Source: a bacterium | Lineage (GTDB): Bacteria; Verrucomicrobiota; Verrucomicrobiia; Limisphaerales; UBA11358 | Length of the DNA stretch: 64,000 bases | Assembly: GCA_021817945.1 (NCBI GenBank) | Contig: JAKAFL010000009.1 | Span: 1-64,000, forward strand | Direction: 5' to 3' | Shown here: positions 61,116-64,000 of the stretch, in pieces | Position numbering within the stretch: position 1 is the first letter of the stretch | Layout: every line of letters begins with the position of its first letter | Translations under genes and position numbers: made by a program | Notes under the pieces: generated by a model | What the model saw: only the letters and a program-made list of their open reading frames with translations | The model's database searches: none | Told to the model about the DNA's origin: nothing

Positions 61116-62120
61116 TTAGTTATTAGGCAATAGCTTCACAATTTCCACTTCCATTGTGGTGCGCAATAATTGCTCCTTGAGCACCGTCTGCAATCCACCC
61201 CGGGCCGAAACCGGTACCTGTGGCGCGGGTGTGGCAGGCGGGTATCCGGGGTATCCTCGCAGCGCGGGCGGATAGCCCGGCGTGGCAGGCGGGTATCCTG
61301 GATAAGCCGGGTTGCCAGGATTGCCCGGCATTTGATTTGGGTAAGCTCCCATGGGCATGCCCTGTGGCACCGATTGATCTGTTCCCCCGTCGTTGGAGGC
61401 CGGTTCCACGTTGATCGAATGAACAATGAATTCATTTGATGAATTGGCGAAGGCACAGATGACCTTGGCAATTTCAGGCGAGAAGGACCGGAATGAAATC
61501 ACATAGGGGGTTAGGATGGCCATGTCATTGGTGAAAGGTTGCATCTGTGCGTAGTCACTCTGCGGCCCATTGATATCATCGTCCGACACATGCACCCGCT
61601 GAATGGAGTCCAAGGAATTGACCTGCGCGGAAAAAACCAGCTCAGAAATCGCTTTGACCTCTCCCAACTGTTGGGCCAAAGGATCCAAACTGCCGGCGGC
61701 AAACTGCATCAGCGGCTTTTGCGCATCAAAGGAAAACATATACTCAGGCGGCAGCATGACCCCGCTCGCTTGGGCATCCTTGGTCAATTGGGCCAGGGTA
61801 CGTCGCAATGCGGCGGCAAACCGCTCGCTGGTGACGTTCCCATCTGGTATGGGGCTGATGGGTAAAAAATATCCACTGGTGGAGTGGATCCAGTCTTTAA
61901 GCTGTTTTTCCTGGTCCTTGGCCAGTTGTGCATTGTTGGCGCCTGGACCTGGTTTTTCATCAGCCAATTGTTTCAAGGTGCTGTAAATGTCTGCAAGCTT
62001 GCCTGAGGCATCTGAATTTTTGGAATACCCCTGATAGATGTAAAAACCCGCGCCTCCCAGTAAAACCAATGCAATGGAACCGCCAACGACAAAAAATAAA
62101 TTTCGCTTTATCCAGCCCAT
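61116..62120 (-). CDS. Amuc_1100-like membrane-anchored periplasmic protein with Pro/Gly/Tyr-rich C-terminal segment
   Basis: TM anchor; 'LGEVKAISELVFSAQVNSLDSIQRVHV' and 'ISFRSFSPEIAKVICAFANSSNEFIVHSINVEP' resemble my memory of Amuc_1100 'FELKAINSLVNKLAECGLSKFIKVYR...IAFQGDRESVLKAMNAITGMQDYLFTVNSIRI'. Confidence 0.65.
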   Translation of the reverse strand: MGWIKRNLFFVVGGSIALVLLGGAGFYIYQGYSKNSDASGKLADIYSTLKQLADEKPGPGANNAQLAKDQEKQLKDWIHSTSGYFLPISPIPDGNVTSERFAAALRRTLAQLTKDAQASGVMLPPEYMFSFDAQKPLMQFAAGSLDPLAQQLGEVKAISELVFSAQVNSLDSIQRVHVSDDDINGPQSDYAQMQPFTNDMAILTPYVISFRSFSPEIAKVICAFANSSNEFIVHSINVEPASNDGGTDQSVPQGMPMGAYPNQMPGNPGNPAYPGYPPATPGYPPALRGYPGYPPATPAPQVPVSARGGLQTVLKEQLLRTTMEVEIVKLLPNN

Positions 62121-62121
62121 A

Positions 62122-63993
62122 TTAAAAATCCAATGGTTTCAGAGGAGTCACATTCACTGTGAACGAGAACGTTCCGGTGGTATCATCCGTGGTGATTTGG
62201 CCCACGACCATGGTGGACTTGGGGTCCACCAGGTGCGAACTTTTAATGGCATCCCCCACAGCGTAGGCAATTTCCGGGTTGGCCGAAGGATCCACACTGG
62301 TGAGGCTGACCGCCCTGCAAAACAGGGTAACGGAGTTGGTGTTCGAACTGGAAATGGTGCCAAGCGCAGGAGCAGGTGCCGACGCAGGCGGACCGGACAT
62401 TCCGGGCATTCCGGGCATCGCCCCTGGCACCGGGACTTGGTAATTAATCCCCATTTGAGGGGGAGCCCCTTGAGGGGGAGCGCCGACCCCGAGGGCCACC
62501 GAACCGGCCAGGCTGGGGTCCGTGGTCATTTTTTCAACCCACACCCCAACCTGCACTCCGGGCTTTTGAGCACCCAGTTTTCTAGCCACCTGATTCTCTG
62601 CATTGATCAGGGCCAGCCTCATGTCCGCCAGAAAATCACCCCAATAATACCTGTCCTGCAAAAAATCGGAGATTTGTTCGGCGGAATTTCTGGCATTTTG
62701 AAGTTTTTTGTAAGCTTGATTAAACGAGGTTGACTTGGCTTGGGCGGCATCCACCTGGGGCTGAATCCGGTCAATCTCCGCCTGCTTGCTGCCCGCCAAT
62801 TGGTCAAAAAGAAAACCCACGGCAAAAGCCACCAGAACGAGACTGAAAACCGTGGCTGCCAGATAGGGTTTTTTCTCGTTCAAAGCCTGCCAGCGCAAGG
62901 TGCTTTCCGGCATTAAATTCATTTCCACCGGGCAATTGGCCAGATTGCGCAGGCCCAATCCGACCACCTCGCCAAAACAGTGCGCCACACGCGACAACTC
63001 CTCCAAATTCACGGAGGAATCAATCTGCACATTTCGGAAGGGGTTGAAGTATTCCACCGGCAGGTTGAGTTTTTCCGCAAAAAACTGGGCTGTGTAAGGC
63101 ATGATGGATGCCCCGCCTGAAAGAAAGAGGCGCTGGGGCGCCGAACCGCCCTGCTGGCCGCGGTAAAACTGCATGGTCTGGTTGACCTGAATGTGCAGTT
63201 TGGTCATGAACTGGCGGGCTATTTTTGAAATGGCCGCCTGATGAGGATTATCCGGCTCCTCGTAGGCCCCGCCCAAGCTGACAAAACCCTCGGCAATCTT
63301 GATCTTCTCCGCTTCATCAAACTTCAGCTTGGATTCATTGGCGAAGTCCTGGGTGATGGCATTGGCTCCAAGATTGATGCTGCGGGAGAAGACTTTTCCC
63401 TTTTCAAAGAAAAGCAGGTTGCTGGTCTTTGCCCCAATATCCAGCAACATGGTGCAATCTTCCAAATCACTATAGTTGAATTTAAAGGCGTTGCACAAAG
63501 CCGCCATGGAGGCGTCGCACAATTGAAGCTTGAGTTTGGACTGTTCGGCCACCCGGAACAGGCCCTCCACGATTTCCGACTTGATGGCCACCAGCAAAAC
63601 TTCCAACTCACCACTCGCTGCGGAGCCTAGGATTTGATAATCCCAAACGACTTCTGACAAGGGAAACGGAACATTTTGCTGGGCCTCGTACTGGATGATC
63701 TGCCCCACTTTGCTGGCTTCCACCGGGGGTAATTTGACGAACTTGGAAAAAACATGAAAACCCGGGGCGCAGACATTCACAAACTTGGGCTTCAAATCGC
63801 GTTCGGCGATCACCCCCTGCAAGGCTTGTTGGATGGCTTTTTCCCTGCTGGCTTCCTGCGAGCCTTCCAACCCGAGAGGTTGAATAATAAAACTCTTCAG
63901 GCAAAGCCCGCCTTCCTCATTGATTGCAAACTCAGCCAGCTTCAAGCTGCCCGCCCCAAAATCAATGGTCAAAAATGACTTGATGTTCAACAT
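62122..63993 (-). CDS. PilM-like ATPase fused to a PilN-like membrane/periplasmic domain
   Basis: 'FLTIDFGAGSLKLAEFAI...KLPPVEASKVGQIIQYEAQQNVPFPLSEVVWDYQIL...RLFLSGGASIMPYTAQFFAEKLNLPVEYFNPF' then TM 'LAATVFSLVLVAFAVGFLFDQL' and coiled coil. Confidence 0.88.
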   Translation of the reverse strand: MLNIKSFLTIDFGAGSLKLAEFAINEEGGLCLKSFIIQPLGLEGSQEASREKAIQQALQGVIAERDLKPKFVNVCAPGFHVFSKFVKLPPVEASKVGQIIQYEAQQNVPFPLSEVVWDYQILGSAASGELEVLLVAIKSEIVEGLFRVAEQSKLKLQLCDASMAALCNAFKFNYSDLEDCTMLLDIGAKTSNLLFFEKGKVFSRSINLGANAITQDFANESKLKFDEAEKIKIAEGFVSLGGAYEEPDNPHQAAISKIARQFMTKLHIQVNQTMQFYRGQQGGSAPQRLFLSGGASIMPYTAQFFAEKLNLPVEYFNPFRNVQIDSSVNLEELSRVAHCFGEVVGLGLRNLANCPVEMNLMPESTLRWQALNEKKPYLAATVFSLVLVAFAVGFLFDQLAGSKQAEIDRIQPQVDAAQAKSTSFNQAYKKLQNARNSAEQISDFLQDRYYWGDFLADMRLALINAENQVARKLGAQKPGVQVGVWVEKMTTDPSLAGSVALGVGAPPQGAPPQMGINYQVPVPGAMPGMPGMSGPPASAPAPALGTISSSNTNSVTLFCRAVSLTSVDPSANPEIAYAVGDAIKSSHLVDPKSTMVVGQITTDDTTGTFSFTVNVTPLKPLDF

Positions 63994-64000
63994 TCTAGTC

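Overview
The window looks like chromosomal DNA from a Verrucomicrobiota-type bacterium; this is inferred from protein style and gene content, not a database match. I recognise six parts. (1) A carbohydrate-related module: LuxR-type response regulator, large PA14/OB-fold-like sensor kinase, H-X9-DG-type pseudopilin, secreted protein, GH30 glycosidase and sialate O-acetylesterase. (2) A long minus-strand ribosomal protein/secY/map/infA/rpoA cluster running rplB to rplQ, lacking rpsJ-rplC-rplD-rplW, rpmD and adk. (3) A second, paralogous kinase/regulator module with a secreted protein, pseudopilin, GH16 and a pectate-lyase-like beta-helix protein. (4) A small PEP-CTERM protein, gyrB-gyrA, gcvP, xth, iscA-hscB, glgB and coaE. 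(5) Three tandem large exported proteins. (6) A pilM/pilN-fusion, Amuc_1100-like, small inner-membrane protein and secretin locus resembling the Akkermansia Amuc_1098-1101 region. The most unusual observations are a secretin bisected in its C-terminal barrel domain into two in-frame ORFs, the second with its own signal peptide; a recurring C-terminal 'RFYR'-type tail on several unrelated secreted proteins; a dispersed repeat in two convergent intergenic regions, one copy with a structured insert; two paralogous sensor/pseudopilin/CAZyme modules flanking the ribosomal cluster; and a repeated candidate operator in that system. No rRNA, tRNA, CRISPR array or transposase was recognised.
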